This document shows, piece after piece, positions 62,708-64,000 of a DNA stretch of 64,000 bases; position 1 is the stretch's first letter; every line of letters starts with the position of its first letter. This DNA is from Symbiodinium microadriaticum (Eukaryota > Sar > Dinophyceae > Suessiales > Symbiodiniaceae): the NCBI GenBank assembly GCA_001939145.1, contig LSRX01000794.1, positions 62,001 to 126,000 of the forward strand. The letters are read 5' to 3'. The position numbers and the translations under genes are program-made. Below the pieces are notes generated by a model. That model had not been told where the DNA came from, did not search any database, and worked only from the letters and a program-made list of their open reading frames with translations.

Positions 62708-62850
62708 GAGCCCATTGGTCTGATTGCTCTGTTCAACCCCTCCCCCCCCTCCCAGCCGTCCAGAAAAACACACGCTTCAAAGGTGGGATTGGAGGGCATG
62801 GCCGTTGGCATCCTGCTTTCCCTGCTTGCTTATCATGAAAGGGCTAAGAT
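62708..62850 (+). CDS. Candidate exon(s) directly after the satellite
   Basis: The frame from 62708 reads EPIGLIALFNPSPP, then after CCCTCCCAG continues PSRKTHASKVGLEGMAVGIL and LSLLAYHERAKI. GVGILLSLLAY-like hydrophobicity could be a membrane helix. TTTAGGGTTTAGGG follows at 62863. There may be an internal splice site. Confidence 0.45.
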
Positions 62851-63537
62851 AGTTCAGACGGGTTTAGGGTTTAGGGTTCAGAAGTTGATGGTGGGTCGGA
62901 GTAGGGACCATGGTGTTGTGAAGCTCTTTTTAGGCAGTGCAAAGTGAAAGGCATGAGGTTTATATAGGTCGTTCCCGGGTAAGCCATTGGGATCGCGTAA
63001 GAGCGGTCGGTTCCAAGCGTACACTTCAACCTAGGAGTGGCGAGCAAAAGTACCTTTACGGTCTGTTCCAGTTATTAAGACAGAACCTCTAACTCGAAGT
63101 AAGGGAAAGCAGTGGGCGATGCACTAGGAGCCAAAATACAGCTCGAGATGTGAGAAGCCGAGTTCACACTGGTTGCCTTTGGGGGAGAACCTCAGTCTCC
63201 ACTGTCTAGGTTTGTGCGGGTCATGGGTGTGGATACTACCCTGTTTATTATCATCGTTTCTATGATTATATCAGCCATAGTTGTCAGCATCACTTCTGCA
63301 CTTTGTTGCCAGGGTGCGGATCGACTCCCCCACGCAGACGCCTGTTGCCAAAGAGTGGTTCATAGAAGGCGCCAGTGACGGCACAGAAGCGGAGACTGGA
63401 GTGATACTGCTTCCACTTATGCCATGTTTGTCTGAAAGAACCTCCGTTTCAGCCCTGTAGGAAGGATGCTGGACAAAGATTTGTGATTTTGCAGCCTCGT
63501 CACCGTCCTTCGCACTAATGAGAGATCATATATGCTT

Positions 63538-63567
63538 TATCATTATTATTATTATTATTATTATTAC
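63538..63567. repeat. ATT microsatellite
   Basis: (ATT)n, about nine units. Confidence 0.95.
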
Positions 63568-63640
63568 ATATCATGTTTTACGCTAGTAAGTTGTTCGAAG
63601 CAGCAACCCGACATTTCTGAGCCGGAGATCTCGTGGGGCG

Positions 63641-63690
63641 CAGCAGAAATTCACCCGTCTTCCGACCACTCCAAAGCTCATCCTGGCCCT
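63641..63690 (+). CDS. Candidate exon, frame uncertain
   Basis: After GGGGCGCAG one frame reads QKFTRLPTTPKLILAL. An alternative frame reads ISEPEISWGAAEIHPSSDHS. Confidence 0.4.
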
Positions 63691-63739
63691 TAGCCCCGTA
63701 CCACATTCTACATCCTAAGCCCCGACCCCTAAAACAAGC

Positions 63740-63832
63740 CCTCGACCTTATCCCCAAACCCTAAACCCTAAAACTTTATACCCTAGACTTATCCCTAAAC
63801 CCTAAACCCTAAAACTTTATACCCTAGACTGT
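63740..63832. repeat. CCCTAAA tract with a duplicated unit
   Basis: Two ~45-bp copies of CCCTAAACCCTAAAACTTTA plus TACCCTAGACT, immediately upstream of the last candidate exon. Confidence 0.85.
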
Positions 63833-63852
63833 CTTGCGCTGTGGATCTGCAG

Positions 63853-63933
63853 GCGTGGACGCCTTGTCCGATCGGCAGCTTGGCCGGGGTCCCTGCCGAA
63901 GCTGTTATTTTGGTGACCGGCAAACCCGAACCG
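63853..63933 (+). CDS. Candidate exon, unrecognised
   Basis: After GTGGATCTGCAG the frame reads AWTPCPIGSLAGVPAEAVIL and VTGKPEP, followed by GTACAAAGG. Good borders and a C-rich tract upstream. Confidence 0.5.
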
Positions 63934-64000
63934 GTACAAAGGGTTCAGCAGCCTACTTGTAGAGGGCTGTGGCTGTAGTGGAAAGCCCGGTATCCTTGGA

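Overview
This window looks like dinoflagellate nuclear DNA. The evidence is: (i) a 22-bp relic of the dinoflagellate mRNA spliced leader at 39152-39173; (ii) a tyrosine-recombinase mobile element of a kind I know from dinoflagellate genomes; (iii) no long open frames apart from low-complexity ones, but many 40-130 bp exon-like islands about 0.5-2 kb apart; (iv) plant/alveolate-type telomere motif (TTTAGGG / CCCTAAA), often degenerate, scattered through nearly all the spacer DNA. I cannot name the species. No rRNA, tRNA, CRISPR array or intact full-length gene is visible. All exon calls are by eye: reading frame, splice-like borders and residue composition.

Layout. 1-16.6 kb: scattered plus-strand exons. 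Several together read as pieces of F5/8 type C (discoidin) domains in the correct N-to-C order, apparently with two copies of the domain end. 17.7-28.7 kb: a plus-strand series of coiled-coil exons rich in Glu, Lys, Gln and Leu, perhaps ending at a stop at 28657. 29-38.8 kb: plus-strand exons of an unrecognised gene or genes. 39.1-42.3 kb: a degenerate tyrosine-recombinase element with split direct repeats (A1 - gag-like frame - B1 A2 - recombinase - B2), no reverse transcriptase, and the spliced-leader relic inside A1. 42.4-64 kb: further plus-strand exons of unrecognised genes, plus an ~850-bp CCCTAAA-type satellite at 61.85-62.7 kb.

The most unusual pattern is the arrangement of the telomere-like tracts. 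Candidate exons are usually preceded by C-rich CCCTAAA tracts and followed by G-rich TTTAGGG tracts on the same strand. Each intron would then begin G-rich (GTTTAGGG...) and end C-rich (...CCCTAAACCCAG), so its two ends are complementary. All candidate exons I found are on the plus strand, which fits the unidirectional gene arrays known in dinoflagellates.

The spacers also hold at least 14 small hairpin (foldback, MITE-like) elements, some in recognisable families with possible target-site duplications. There are also many microsatellites, several short tandem repeats, and assembly gaps at 7705-8154 and 52683-52736 plus one N at 31495.
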